Shown: piece by piece, positions 55,269 through 64,000 of the stretch | Numbering within the stretch: position 1 is the first letter of the stretch | Layout of the letters: every line of letters begins with the position of its first letter | Source of the DNA: Pseudomonas sp. DG56-2 | GTDB taxonomy: Bacteria > Pseudomonadota > Gammaproteobacteria > Pseudomonadales > Pseudomonadaceae | Assembly (NCBI RefSeq): GCF_004803755.1 | Contig: NZ_CP032311.1 | Coordinates: 53,501-117,500 of the forward strand | DNA length: 64,000 nt | Direction of reading: 5' to 3' | Program-made: the position numbers and the translations under genes | The notes under the pieces: generated by a model | Seen by the model: only the letters and a program-made list of their open reading frames with translations | Told to the model about the DNA's origin: nothing | Databases searched by the model: none

Positions 55269-55464
55269 ATACAGTTCGATTTCATTGTGATGGTCCAGTT
55301 AACTGTTTTATAGCACTGTTGCACTCTAAACAGACGCAACTGTACTGGTCGGCACTAAAGTAGTGCGTTTTTCGCACCGTGAAGACAGTTGGGAGGGATT
55401 TTCGAGGTGAAAGTACCGGTACAGTAGTACAGTTTTTGAATATTAATGGGTTACAACTGTACAG
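55269..55464. promoter_or_regulatory. Cluster of AACTGTAC/GTACAGTT motifs upstream of DUF1127
   Basis: Exact copies at 55338-55345, 55427-55434 (reverse) and 55455-55462, with near copies ATACAGTT at 55269, GTACAGT at 55419, and palindromes CAGTTAACTG (55296-55305) and CTGTACAG (55457-55464). This is far above chance for such a short region and lies between DUF1127 and the CoA-transferase 3' end. It fills most of the 55187-55504 gap; no gene is seen there. Confidence 0.65.
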
Positions 55465-55504
55465 CCGGTGAGCATTGCGCATCACCGACCGTGATCAGTC
55501 AGCT

Positions 55505-56998
55505 TCAGCTGGCGAGCATACGCCCGGTTTCTTCCAGGTTTTCGTGCCAGGACAGGGCTTCGCGCAGGATGTGCGGGGTATGACCGCCGCGCTCGCAGGC
55601 CCGAGCGAAGTAGTCATTCAAGGCTTCGCGATAGTCCGGGTGCACACAGTTGTCGATGATCACTCGCGCTCGCTCGCGAGGCGCCAAACCGCGCAAGTCG
55701 GCCAAACCTTGTTCAGTGACGAGGATGTCGACGTCATGCTCGGTGTGATCCACGTGGCTGACCATGGGCACAACGCTGGAAATCGCACCACCTTTGGCAA
55801 TGGACTTGGTAACGAAGATTGCCAAGTGCGCGTTTCGTGCGAAGTCGCCCGAGCCACCGATGCCGTTCATCATCCGCGTACCGCAGACGTGAGTGGAGTT
55901 GACGTTACCGTACAGGTCAAACTCCAGGGCAGTGTTGATGCCGATGATCCCGAGACGACGGACCACTTCTGGATGGTTGGAAATTTCCTGAGGACGCAGC
56001 ACCAGCTTGTCCTTGTAGCGCTCCAGATTACCGAAAACGTCGGCATTGCGACGGCTCGACAGGGTAATGGAGCTACCCGAGGCAAAGCTGAGCTTGCCTG
56101 CATCGATCAGATCGAAAGTCGAATCCTGGAGTACTTCGGAGTACATGGTCAGGTCTTCGAAAGGCGAGTCGATCAAACCGCACATTACCGCATTGGCAAT
56201 GGTGCCGATGCCCGCTTGCAATGGACCCAGCTTGTTGGTCATGCGCCCTGCTTCAACTTCCTGCTTGAGGAAGGTGATCAGGTGGTCGGCGATGCCCTGG
56301 GTTTCTGCATCTGCCGGCAGCACAGTCGACGGCGAGTCTGGTTGCTCGGTGATGACGATACCGACGATCTTTGCAGGGTCGATCGGTATGGCGGTGCTAC
56401 CAATCCGATCATCGACTTTGACCAGCGGAATCGGTGTGCGGGTCGGGCGGTAAGTCGGGATATAGATATCGTGCAGGCCTTCCAGGTTGGCGTTATGGGC
56501 CATGTTGATCTCGACGATCACCTGCTTGGCGAAAATGGCGAAGCTGGCGGAGTTGCCCACCGACGTGGTCGGAACAATGTGGCCTTGCTCCGTGATTGCA
56601 ACGGCTTCGATGACCGCGATGTCTGGCAGCTTCAGCTGCTGGTTGCGCAGCTGTTCCACGGTCTCGGACAAGTGCTGGTCGATGAACATGACCTTGCCGT
56701 CGTTGATGGCCTTGCGCAGTGTGCTGTCGACCTGGAAAGGCATACGACGGGCAAGAACACCGGCTTCGGTCAGTTCTTTGTCCAGGTCGTTGCCCAGGCT
56801 GGCGCCTGTCATCAGGCTGATTTGCAGCGGAGATTGCTTGGCGCGCTCAGCCAGTGCATGCGGCACGGCCTTGGCTTCGCCGGCGCGGGTAAAACCGCTC
56901 ATGCCGACGGTCATGCCGTCCTCGATCAGGCCAGCGGCATCAGCCGCACTCATAACCTTGCTGTGCAGGGAGGACAAGCGGATACGATCACGGTACAT
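55505..56998 (-). CDS. Acetyl-CoA hydrolase/succinyl-CoA:acetate CoA-transferase family
   Basis: A 497-residue class I CoA-transferase. The glutamate that forms the CoA thioester is E288 (MYSEVLQDS), and the GTRMMNGIGGSGDF and VTEQGLADLRGL blocks match the acetyl-CoA hydrolase/AarC family. It probably moves CoA between succinyl-CoA, acetate or related acids rather than hydrolysing it. ATG 56998 has only a weak ribosome site. It follows pntB in the same direction but a terminator lies between, so it has its own promoter. Confidence 0.9.
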   Translation of the reverse strand: MYRDRIRLSSLHSKVMSAADAAGLIEDGMTVGMSGFTRAGEAKAVPHALAERAKQSPLQISLMTGASLGNDLDKELTEAGVLARRMPFQVDSTLRKAINDGKVMFIDQHLSETVEQLRNQQLKLPDIAVIEAVAITEQGHIVPTTSVGNSASFAIFAKQVIVEINMAHNANLEGLHDIYIPTYRPTRTPIPLVKVDDRIGSTAIPIDPAKIVGIVITEQPDSPSTVLPADAETQGIADHLITFLKQEVEAGRMTNKLGPLQAGIGTIANAVMCGLIDSPFEDLTMYSEVLQDSTFDLIDAGKLSFASGSSITLSSRRNADVFGNLERYKDKLVLRPQEISNHPEVVRRLGIIGINTALEFDLYGNVNSTHVCGTRMMNGIGGSGDFARNAHLAIFVTKSIAKGGAISSVVPMVSHVDHTEHDVDILVTEQGLADLRGLAPRERARVIIDNCVHPDYREALNDYFARACERGGHTPHILREALSWHENLEETGRMLAS

Positions 56999-57121
56999 GG
57001 ATTGTTATCTCAGGCTACTAAAGCTAGATGCGCAGTCTAGAGATTTAGTGTCCCGGCGTCCCGCGACCATGGTCGAATGCTGGGCTACCAATTGAAGCCT
57101 TCTGTCGGTGGGCCGGGCATT

Positions 57122-57152
57122 AGAAAGCCCCAGCCGATACCGCGCTGGGGCT
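57122..57152 (-). terminator. Intrinsic terminator of the pnt operon
   Basis: On the minus strand AGCCCCAGC-n9-GCTGGGGCT followed by TTCTA, 24 bases after the pntB stop. The T-run is short, so some read-through to the CoA-transferase is possible. Confidence 0.75.
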
Positions 57153-57175
57153 AATTGTCACAGCCTGAAAAAAGC

Positions 57176-58612
57176 TTAATCGACAGCTTTGACCATGTCT
57201 TCGATGACCTTCTTCGCGTCACCGAAAACCATCATGGTTTTGTCCAGGTAGAACAGTTCGTTATCTAGGCCGGCATAGCCACTGGCCATGGAGCGCTTGT
57301 TGACGATGATGGTCTTGGCCTTGAAGGCTTCGAGGATCGGCATCCCGGCGATCGGCGACTTTGGATCGTTCTTGGCTGCCGGGTTGACCACGTCGTTGGC
57401 GCCCAGTACCAGTACCACGTCGGCCTGGCCGAACTCGGAGTTGATGTCCTCCATCTCGAACACCTGGTCGTAGGGCACTTCGGCTTCCGCCAGCAGTACG
57501 TTCATATGGCCAGGCATACGTCCAGCTACCGGGTGAATCGCATACTTAACTGTTACGCCGTTGTGGGTAAGTTTCTCGGTGAGCTCCTTGAGCGCGTGCT
57601 GGGCACGGGCTACTGCCAGGCCATAGCCCGGAACGATGATCACGGTGTCGGCGTTGCTCAGCAGGAAGGTCGCGTCATCGGCTGACCCGGATTTGACCGG
57701 ACGAGACTCTTGCGAGCCAGCCGGGCCGGCGCTGTCTGTGGCGCCGCCGAAACCACCGAGGATCACGTTGAAGAACGAACGGTTCATCGCCTTACACATG
57801 ATGTACGAGAGAATGGCACCCGACGAGCCTACCAGCGAGCCTGCAATGATCAGCATCGAGTTGTTCAGCGAGAAGCCGATACCAGCTGCCGCCCAGCCCG
57901 AGTAGCTGTTGAGCATCGATACCACCACTGGCATATCGGCGCCACCGATCGGGATGATGATCAGGACACCCATGATGAATGCCAGGATCAGCATCAGGGC
58001 AAAAGCGCTGTAGCTGCCGGTAAAGGTAAAGACCAGGCCCAGGCCGATAGTTGCCAAGCCCAGCACCAGGTTTAATTGGTGCTGGCCGCTGAACTGTACA
58101 GGCGCGCCTTGGAACAAGCGGAACTTGTACTTACCAGAGAGCTTGCCGAAGGCGATGACCGAACCGGAGAAGGTGATTGCACCGATCGCTGCACCAAGGA
58201 ACAGCTCCAGGCGGTTACCGGTAGGAATCGGGTCGCTGATGCTGGAGACGATGCCCAGCGACTGTGGCTCGATCACGGCAGCGATGGCGATGAACACCGC
58301 AGCCAGACCAATCATGCTGTGCATGAAGGCGACCAGTTCAGGCATCTTGGTCATTTCAACGCGCTTGGCCATGATGGAGCCAGCAGTACCGCCAATCAGC
58401 AGGCCGACAATCACATAGCCAATACCGGCAGTGGCCAGTTCAGCGCCCAGTTTGTAGATCAGCCCAACAGTGGTGATGACTGCCAAGGCCATGCCAAGCA
58501 TGCCGAAAAAGTTGCCGCGTCGCGATGTGGTCGGATGCGAAAGGCCCTTGAGCGCCTGGATGAAGCAGATCGAGGCGACAAGGTAGAGAAGTGTTACCAG
58601 GTTCATGCTCAT
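57176..58612 (-). CDS. pntB: NAD(P) transhydrogenase subunit beta
   Basis: Membrane and NADP(H)-binding subunit of the proton-translocating transhydrogenase that makes NADPH from NADH. The 478-residue protein has about nine membrane helices (1-270), then the dIII domain (about 300-478) with VIIVPGYGLAVARAQHAL and KYAIHPVAGRMPGHMNVLLAEAEVPYD. Two bases separate it from pntAB. It is the last gene of the operon. Confidence 0.96.
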   Translation of the reverse strand: MSMNLVTLLYLVASICFIQALKGLSHPTTSRRGNFFGMLGMALAVITTVGLIYKLGAELATAGIGYVIVGLLIGGTAGSIMAKRVEMTKMPELVAFMHSMIGLAAVFIAIAAVIEPQSLGIVSSISDPIPTGNRLELFLGAAIGAITFSGSVIAFGKLSGKYKFRLFQGAPVQFSGQHQLNLVLGLATIGLGLVFTFTGSYSAFALMLILAFIMGVLIIIPIGGADMPVVVSMLNSYSGWAAAGIGFSLNNSMLIIAGSLVGSSGAILSYIMCKAMNRSFFNVILGGFGGATDSAGPAGSQESRPVKSGSADDATFLLSNADTVIIVPGYGLAVARAQHALKELTEKLTHNGVTVKYAIHPVAGRMPGHMNVLLAEAEVPYDQVFEMEDINSEFGQADVVLVLGANDVVNPAAKNDPKSPIAGMPILEAFKAKTIIVNKRSMASGYAGLDNELFYLDKTMMVFGDAKKVIEDMVKAVD

Positions 58613-58614
58613 GT

Positions 58615-58932
58615 TTACTGCTTCCCCTCAGCCTTTGCGGCTTTCTTCTTGAACATCTCCAGCATGCGCCGGGTGACCAGGAAACCACCGAATACGTTGA
58701 CCGCTGCCAGGGCCACCGCCAGGGTGCCCATGATTTTGCCCAGCGGCGTAACGGTCAGGGCGGCGGCCAGCATGGCGCCGACAATGACGATGGCGGAGAT
58801 GGCGTTGGTAACCGCCATCAAGGGGGTGTGCAGTGCAGGCGTAACGTTCCATACCACGTGATAACCGACATAGATCGCCAGAACGAAAATGATCAGGTTA
58901 TAGACGCCGTGAGAGATCAGCATGTCTTCCAT
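58615..58932 (-). CDS. pntAB: NAD(P) transhydrogenase subunit alpha, part 2
   Basis: A 105-residue membrane part of the alpha subunit (about three helices, ending in [11 protein letters not shown]), encoded separately from the NAD-binding part, as usual in pseudomonads; in E. coli the two are one protein. AAGGAG precedes ATG 58932, which is chosen over longer frames. Genes on both sides are within 11 bases. Confidence 0.94.
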   Translation of the reverse strand: MEDMLISHGVYNLIIFVLAIYVGYHVVWNVTPALHTPLMAVTNAISAIVIVGAMLAAALTVTPLGKIMGTLAVALAAVNVFGGFLVTRRMLEMFKKKAAKAEGKQ

Positions 58933-58943
58933 TGTCTGGCTCC

Positions 58944-60065
58944 TTATCCGTTCTTGCGGATGATCTGGCCGTCGCGGCACATCAGGCACGCGGCGACGAT
59001 ATCGTCTTCGAGGTTGATCACCAACTGACTGTCCTTGTCGAACAGCAGCTTCATGAAGTCCAGCAGGTTACGAGCATAGAGGGCCGAAGCATCGGCACCC
59101 ACCTGCGCGGGCAGGTTGGTCGGGCCGACGATGGTTACGCCCTGCTCCACCACCACCTGGTCAGCGACAGTCAATGGGCAGTTGCCGCCTTGAGCCGCTG
59201 CCAGGTCGATGACCACCGAGCCTGGTTTCATTTGTGCAACCGTCTCGGCGCTGAGCAGTGTCGGCGCCTTGCGTCCTGGAATAAGGGCGGTGGTGATAAC
59301 AATATCGGCCTGTTTGGCGCGCTCATGCACGGCCTGGGCCTGACGTTGCATCCAGCTTGCCGGCATTGGGCGGGCGTAGCCACCTACACCGACAGCACAT
59401 TCACGTTCTTCGTCGGTCTCGTAAGGCACGTCGATGAACTTGGCACCCAGCGACTCGATCTGCTCTTTCACCGCAGGACGCACGTCCGAGGCTTCAATCA
59501 CTGCACCCAGACGCTTGGCCGTGGCAATGGCCTGCAGCCCGGCAACACCTGCTCCGAGAATCAGCACGCGAGCGGCCTTAACGGTACCGGCAGCGGTCAT
59601 CAGCATCGGCATGAAGCGTGGATAGTGATGGGCAGCCAGCAACACAGCCTTGTAACCGGCAATGTTGGCTTGCGAAGACAGCACGTCAAGGCTTTGTGCC
59701 CGCGATGTGCGAGGAGCCGCTTCCAGCGCGAATGCGGTAATACCGCGCTCGGCCATCTTGGCGATCATGTCGTTGTTGAACGGATTGAGCATGCCCACCA
59801 GGATGGTGCCGCTCTTGATTTGGGCCAGTTCGCTATCGTCGGGAGCCACAACTTTCAAAACAAGCTGTGCGCCAAACGCATCGGCTGCGCTGCCAATGGC
59901 AGCGCCTACTGCTTCATAGGCACTGTCCGGAACGCTGGCATTGATGCCGGCGCCACTCTGGACGGTAACCTGATGCCCCTGACCAATCAGTTTCTTGATG
60001 GTTTCCGGGGTTGCAGCAACCCGTGTTTCGCCCGTCTGCGTTTCGAGAGGAACACCAATGTGCAC
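58944..60065 (-). CDS. pntAA: NAD(P) transhydrogenase subunit alpha, part 1
   Basis: NAD(H)-binding dI domain of the transhydrogenase, 373 residues, soluble, with [19 protein letters not shown], the [25 protein letters not shown] nucleotide fold and [14 protein letters not shown] 60065 preceded by AGGAG is preferred to in-frame starts further upstream. It is the first gene of pntAA-pntAB-pntB; the upstream gap to gcdR is about 400 bases. Confidence 0.95.
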   Translation of the reverse strand: MHIGVPLETQTGETRVAATPETIKKLIGQGHQVTVQSGAGINASVPDSAYEAVGAAIGSAADAFGAQLVLKVVAPDDSELAQIKSGTILVGMLNPFNNDMIAKMAERGITAFALEAAPRTSRAQSLDVLSSQANIAGYKAVLLAAHHYPRFMPMLMTAAGTVKAARVLILGAGVAGLQAIATAKRLGAVIEASDVRPAVKEQIESLGAKFIDVPYETDEERECAVGVGGYARPMPASWMQRQAQAVHERAKQADIVITTALIPGRKAPTLLSAETVAQMKPGSVVIDLAAAQGGNCPLTVADQVVVEQGVTIVGPTNLPAQVGADASALYARNLLDFMKLLFDKDSQLVINLEDDIVAACLMCRDGQIIRKNG

Positions 60066-60471
60066 GTCAAATCTCCTGCGTGATCTTTTGTTGGTAAACC
60101 AGCGCACTGCGGATGGTGCGTCTGGGGCGGCCGATCAGCACGATCCCGCCGAATCCAGGCGGGGCGCGGCATTTTGCAGGTGATTCCTGAGTCGCTTCAA
60201 CCAGTTTTGAAGGGTGACGGTATTCAAACTACAAGTCACCCTGTGACTGAATGTCGCAAGAACAGGCCTGGAGCCCGTCAAATACGGGCTTCAGGGAGAT
60301 TACGGTAATTTTTAAAAAAATTCCGCCGAATTTGCCGATTGCTTCGGTCAAAACGCGATTTATGCTGCGAATGCCGCATAGATACTAGGGTTAAGGTCTA
60401 TGTCGCGACGATTAGTACAGTTTTGATAATTGCGACATTTACGTACATCTGTAGGGTTGTGATTTTGCTGA
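60066..60471. promoter_or_regulatory. pnt operon control region
   Basis: A 406-base region between pntAA and gcdR with no gene. It contains an AT-rich tract (about 60303-60330), inverted repeats TATGC-n10-GCATA (60361-60380) and TGTCGC-n26-GCGACA (60401-60438), and one TAGTACAGTTTT (60414-60425) identical to that before the DUF1127 gene. No clear promoter hexamers could be assigned on either strand. Confidence 0.5.
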
Positions 60472-61398
60472 CTACGGGGTCAGGTTGTTGCTGCTAGCCT
60501 TATGCTCTGCGGCGTAGCGCTGAGATTCGGCTACCAGCCAATCGCGGAAAGCGCGCAACGAGGCGGATTCGACCTTCCGTTCGGGGATCATCAGGTAATA
60601 CGCCTTGATGCTGGACAAGCCGTGTCGATTGGCTACCACCAGGCGCCCTTCTGCCAGTTCTCGCTGAATCAGAAAGGGCGGGATCAAGGCTATTCCCATC
60701 TCATGCATGGCCGCTTGAGCCAACATCGAGAATAGCTCATAGCGTGGCCCTGTCATGTCGCGGCTAACGTTCAGGTCCAGGCTGTTGAACCATTGGCGCC
60801 AGGCGTATGGGCGCGTGGTCTGCTGCAGTAGTGGTAATCGAGCAATTTGCTCGGCATCCAGTTGTGTGGCGCCAGCTAGCAAGCCCGGGCTGCAAACCGG
60901 TACCGGGCTTTCGCTCATCAGTCGATGAGAGTGAGTGCCCGACCAATCGGCATCACCGAAATAGATGGCTGCGTCAAAGGGGGTATCGGCGAACAGGAAC
61001 GGCCGGGTGCGGTTTGTCAGATTGACGGTGACTTCTGGATGGTGCCGCTGGAAGTCCTTGAGCCTTGGCAGCAACCATTGGGTACCAAAGGTCGGAACCA
61101 CGGCAAGCTCGATGACGTTCGCGCCCTGTTGGCCCATTACTGACAAGGTGTCGCGCTCCACGGCATCGAGTTGTGCGGCCACCCTGCGGCTATAAGAGAG
61201 GCCAGCTTCTGTGAGCTTCACCCCGCGCCGCGAACGACGGAACAGTTCAACGTTGAGAAATTCTTCGAGTCCGGCGATTTGCCGACAAACGGCGCCCTGG
61301 GTAAGAGATAACTCTTGGGAGGCCTTGGTAAAGCTCTCGTGGCGGGCGGCTGCCTCGAAGCAGACCAAGGCCGTTGTACTGGGGATCTTTCGTCGCAT
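60472..61398 (-). CDS. gcdR: LysR-type regulator of glutarate metabolism
   Basis: A 308-residue LysR protein: N-terminal helix-turn-helix (FEAAARHESFTKASQELSLTQGAVCRQIAGLE) and C-terminal ligand-binding domain. Located divergently from gcdH, and in P. putida the equivalent gene activates gcdHG in response to glutarate or a derivative. ATG 61398 is preferred to an upstream in-frame GTG (61413). GcvA-like sequence features mean that the family name alone would not give its target; the call rests on position and the operator described below. Confidence 0.85.
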   Translation of the reverse strand: MRRKIPSTTALVCFEAAARHESFTKASQELSLTQGAVCRQIAGLEEFLNVELFRRSRRGVKLTEAGLSYSRRVAAQLDAVERDTLSVMGQQGANVIELAVVPTFGTQWLLPRLKDFQRHHPEVTVNLTNRTRPFLFADTPFDAAIYFGDADWSGTHSHRLMSESPVPVCSPGLLAGATQLDAEQIARLPLLQQTTRPYAWRQWFNSLDLNVSRDMTGPRYELFSMLAQAAMHEMGIALIPPFLIQRELAEGRLVVANRHGLSSIKAYYLMIPERKVESASLRAFRDWLVAESQRYAAEHKASSNNLTP

Positions 61399-61451
61399 GT
61401 ACGTCAATCTCACTAATAAGGCGTAAGGGTGGGGTTTTCTACCTTTACGGA

Positions 61452-61466
61452 GTGAGAAATTATCAC
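61452..61466. promoter_or_regulatory. Candidate GcdR operator (LysR box)
   Basis: GTGAGAAATTATCAC is an inverted repeat that contains T-N11-A, the LysR signature. Its centre is about 64 bases before the predicted gcdH start of transcription, the normal activator position, and 61 bases from the gcdR start codon. Confidence 0.6.
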
Positions 61467-61487
61467 AAGACGATGCGTATTCCTCGT

Positions 61488-61516
61488 TTGTCTCATGCCC
61501 CGAACAGGCCTAGGAT
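61488..61516 (+). promoter_or_regulatory. gcdH promoter
   Basis: TTGTCT (61488-61493), 17-base spacer, TAGGAT (61511-61516); each hexamer matches 4 of 6 consensus bases, as expected for an activator-dependent promoter. Start near 61523. Confidence 0.5.
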
Positions 61517-61558
61517 CAATCCACAACAACTCTGGTCCCCTATTTCGAGGATTCGCTC

Positions 61559-62740
61559 ATGGCCGGTAAAGCAAGCTTCAACTGGATCGACCCGCTGTTG
61601 CTAGACCAACAGCTCACTGAAGAAGAGCGCATGGTGCGTGACAGCGCTTATCAGTTCGCCCAGGACAAGCTGGCCCCGCGCGTGCTGGAAGCTTTTCGGC
61701 ATGAGCAGACTGATCCTGCGATTTTCCGTGAAATGGGTGAGGTCGGTCTGCTTGGCGCGACCATTCCTGAGCAATACGGTGGCAGTGGCCTGAACTATGT
61801 CTGCTACGGTTTGATCGCCCGTGAGGTCGAGCGGATCGACTCTGGCTATCGTTCGATGATGAGTGTGCAGTCTTCTCTGGTGATGGTGCCTATTAATGAG
61901 TTCGGTACCGAAGCGACGAAGCAGAAGTACCTGCCGAAGCTGGCCAGTGGTGAGTGGATCGGCTGTTTCGGTCTGACCGAGCCTGATCATGGTTCCGATC
62001 CGGGTTCAATGATTACCCGGGCAAAAAAGGTCGACGGTGGCTATCGCCTGTCTGGCAGCAAAATGTGGATTACCAATAGCCCTATCGCTGATGTGTTCGT
62101 GGTGTGGGCCAAGGACGACGCCGGCGACATCCGTGGCTTTGTTCTGGAGAAAGGCTGGCAAGGCCTCAGCGCTCCAGCGATTCACGGCAAGGTGGGTCTG
62201 CGTGCGTCGATCACCGGCGAAATCGTCATGGACAATGTGTTCGTACCCGAAGAGAACATCTTCCCTGATGTGCGCGGCTTGAAAGGTCCTTTCACCTGCC
62301 TCAACTCTGCTCGCTATGGCATTTCCTGGGGGGCGTTGGGTGCGGCTGAAGCCTGCTGGCACACCGCTCGCCAATACACCCTGGATCGTAAGCAGTTCGG
62401 CCGCCCCCTGGCTGCCAACCAGTTGATCCAGAAGAAGCTGGCGGACATGCAGACAGAGATCACCTTGGCACTGCAAGGCTGCTTGCGCCTCGGGCGTATG
62501 AAAGATGAAGGTACTGCGGCAGTCGAAATCACTTCGATCATGAAGCGCAACTCCTGCGGCAAGTCCCTGGAAATTGCCCGCATGGCGCGTGACATGCTCG
62601 GTGGGAACGGCATCTCCGACGAGTTCGGTGTGGCCCGTCATCTGGTCAACCTCGAAGTGGTCAACACCTATGAGGGTACCCATGACGTTCACGCGTTGAT
62701 CCTGGGTCGCGCCCAAACCGGCATTCAGTCCTTCTATTAA
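61559..62740 (+). CDS. gcdH: Glutaryl-CoA dehydrogenase
   Basis: Oxidises and decarboxylates glutaryl-CoA to crotonyl-CoA in lysine and glutarate breakdown. The 393-residue acyl-CoA dehydrogenase has [15 protein letters not shown], the FAD-binding [15 protein letters not shown] and [17 protein letters not shown], and the C-terminal catalytic base E372 in [15 protein letters not shown], the glutaryl-CoA type. GAGG precedes ATG 61559. It is 14 bases before gcdG. Confidence 0.95.
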   Translation: MAGKASFNWIDPLLLDQQLTEEERMVRDSAYQFAQDKLAPRVLEAFRHEQTDPAIFREMGEVGLLGATIPEQYGGSGLNYVCYGLIAREVERIDSGYRSMMSVQSSLVMVPINEFGTEATKQKYLPKLASGEWIGCFGLTEPDHGSDPGSMITRAKKVDGGYRLSGSKMWITNSPIADVFVVWAKDDAGDIRGFVLEKGWQGLSAPAIHGKVGLRASITGEIVMDNVFVPEENIFPDVRGLKGPFTCLNSARYGISWGALGAAEACWHTARQYTLDRKQFGRPLAANQLIQKKLADMQTEITLALQGCLRLGRMKDEGTAAVEITSIMKRNSCGKSLEIARMARDMLGGNGISDEFGVARHLVNLEVVNTYEGTHDVHALILGRAQTGIQSFY

Positions 62741-62754
62741 TAAGGAGCCAGCCC

Positions 62755-63975
62755 ATGGGCGCGCTATCTCATCTGCGGGTACTGGATTTGTCGCGAGTGC
62801 TGGCCGGGCCGTGGTCCGGGCAGATTCTCGCCGACCTTGGGGCCGAAGTTATCAAGGTCGAGCGCCCGGGAACCGGCGATGACACGCGTGCCTGGGGGCC
62901 ACCCTTCCTTAAGGACGCCTACGGTGAGAACACTACCGAGGCGGCCTATTACTTGTCGGCCAACCGTAACAAGCGCTCGGTGACCATCGACTTCACCCAG
63001 CCGGAAGGTCAGCGCTTGGTGCGTGAGCTTGCGGCAAAATCGGATGTGGTCATCGAGAACTTCAAGGTAGGTGGTCTGGCCGCTTATGGGCTCGACTATG
63101 AAAGCCTGAGGGTAATCAACCCGCAGTTGATCTATTGCTCGATTACCGGTTTTGGCCAGACGGGTCCGTATGCCAAGCGCGCTGGGTACGACTTCATGAT
63201 CCAGGGGCTTGGCGGATTGATGAGCCTCACCGGCCTTCCGGAAGGTGAAGAGGGTGCGGGGCCGGTAAAGGTAGGCGTTGCGCTGACCGACATCCTCACC
63301 GGGCTTTATTCTACTGTGGCAGTTCTGGCCGCCCTCGCCCATCGTGATCATGATGGTGGGGGCCAGCATATCGATATGGCATTGCTCGATGTCCAGGTGG
63401 CCTGCTTGGCCAACCAGGCCATGAATTATCTGACTACAGGCACACCGCCTAGTCGCCTTGGTAATGCGCACCCTAATATCGTCCCATACCAGGCGTTCCC
63501 CACGTCTGATGGCGACTTCATCCTTACCGTTGGCAATGACGGGCAATTTCGCAAGTTCGCTGAGGTGGCTGGTCAGCCGCAATGGGCGGATGACCCACGC
63601 TTCGCTACTAATAAGCAGCGAGTGGCGAATCGGGCAGTGTTGATCCCATTGATTCGCCAGGCAACAGTGTTCAAGACCACCGCCGAATGGGTGTCGCAGC
63701 TCGAGAAGGCCAGTGTGCCTTGTGGGCCGATTAATGATCTGGCGCAGATGTTTGCCGATCCGCAGGTCAAGGCGCGAGCGTTGGCAATTGAGATGCCTCA
63801 CCCATTGGCTGGGCATGTGCCGCAGGTTGCGAGCCCTATTCGGCTTTCTGAGACGCCAGTGGAGTACCGCAATGCCCCGCCGCTTCTAGGCGAGCATACA
63901 GAGCAGGTATTGGGTGATGTTCTGGGGATGACATCGTCGGACATAGAGCGCTTGCGTACTGCTGGAGTGGTCTGA
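62755..63975 (+). CDS. gcdG: Glutarate CoA-transferase (CaiB/BaiF family III)
   Basis: Activates glutarate by CoA transfer, probably from succinyl-CoA. The 406-residue protein has the family III pattern: LDLSRVLAGPWSGQILADLGAEVIKVE near the start and catalytic aspartate D179 (GVALTDILTGLY). The strong AAGGAG site and 14-base gap after gcdH show a gcdH-gcdG operon. Substrate is assigned from gene context with gcdH and not from sequence alone. Confidence 0.9.
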   Translation: MGALSHLRVLDLSRVLAGPWSGQILADLGAEVIKVERPGTGDDTRAWGPPFLKDAYGENTTEAAYYLSANRNKRSVTIDFTQPEGQRLVRELAAKSDVVIENFKVGGLAAYGLDYESLRVINPQLIYCSITGFGQTGPYAKRAGYDFMIQGLGGLMSLTGLPEGEEGAGPVKVGVALTDILTGLYSTVAVLAALAHRDHDGGGQHIDMALLDVQVACLANQAMNYLTTGTPPSRLGNAHPNIVPYQAFPTSDGDFILTVGNDGQFRKFAEVAGQPQWADDPRFATNKQRVANRAVLIPLIRQATVFKTTAEWVSQLEKASVPCGPINDLAQMFADPQVKARALAIEMPHPLAGHVPQVASPIRLSETPVEYRNAPPLLGEHTEQVLGDVLGMTSSDIERLRTAGVV

Positions 63976-64000
63976 AGCGGGCAAGCTGCAAGGGCGCGCG

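Noticed and set aside
55475..57040. 521-codon open frame opposite the CoA-transferase gene
   Set aside because: The minus-strand gene shows a full family pattern and catalytic glutamate; the plus frame has only low-complexity composition typical of shadow frames.
58932..60083. 383-codon frame opposite pntAA
   Set aside because: Shadow of the conserved dI domain gene.
37362..60449. CATTTACGTACAT occurs both near 37362 and near 60436
   Set aside because: A shared 13-mer is expected by chance somewhere in a window this size and no other copy or symmetry supports a site.

Overview
This is an ordinary-looking stretch of core chromosome from a fluorescent Pseudomonas, most like the P. putida group. 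The evidence is high-GC coding sequence on both strands, Pseudomonas-type REP palindromes at convergent gene junctions, and a conserved gene order: cox cluster - metNIQ - katE - znu/zur - thrB - polA - ersA - engB - cytochrome c4 - dsbA - kinB/algB - gltP - pnt - gcdHG. I found no insertion sequence, prophage, CRISPR array, tRNA or rRNA, and no clearly broken gene.

Layout. 1-11.2 kb: a SulP anion transporter, a hypothetical gene, then a complete aa3/caa3-type cytochrome c oxidase locus (coxB, coxA, ctaG, coxC) with its assembly genes (SURF1, heme A synthase ctaA, heme O synthase cyoE, a SCO copper chaperone). 11.2-16.8 kb: methionine ABC importer metNIQ, large catalase katE and a lipoprotein. 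16.9-20 kb: high-affinity zinc uptake, with zur-znuC-znuB divergent from znuA across a likely Zur box. 20-27 kb: thrB, polA, the sRNA gene ersA with a sigma-22 (AlgU)-type promoter, engB, cytochromes c5 and c4, and dsbA, which also has an AlgU-like promoter. 27-35.6 kb: envelope and signalling genes, namely an EEP-family hydrolase, a GGDEF cyclase, an AmpD-type amidase lipoprotein, an EAL phosphodiesterase and the KinB/AlgB two-component pair. 35.8-39.4 kb: a triple-BON periplasmic protein, two small membrane proteins behind a sigma-54/IHF-type promoter, a 763-base non-coding stretch, and gltP.

39.5-51 kb: an SpmAB-like membrane protein, a four-gene MCE lipid-transport operon whose permease carries a fused STAS domain, a DUF5924-like membrane protein, a membrane-tailed M16 peptidase-like protein, a Na/Pi cotransporter, a TerC protein and a CitMHS citrate transporter. 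51-55.5 kb is the least understood part: a GFA protein, then a large secreted protein combining an HExxH motif with a DUF4105 domain, co-transcribed with tandem DUF2388 genes, plus a DUF1127 gene. The last two promoter regions share an unusual cluster of AACTGTAC repeats. 55.5-64 kb: an acetyl-CoA hydrolase/CoA-transferase, the proton-translocating transhydrogenase pntAA-pntAB-pntB, and the glutarate branch of lysine degradation (gcdR, gcdH, gcdG) with a well-placed LysR operator.

The most interesting leads are the DUF4105/DUF2388 cluster, the AACTGTAC repeats, the sigma-54/IHF/dyad arrangement before the small membrane proteins, and the long unexplained leader before gltP. All functional calls come from reading motifs and gene order; no database search was run.
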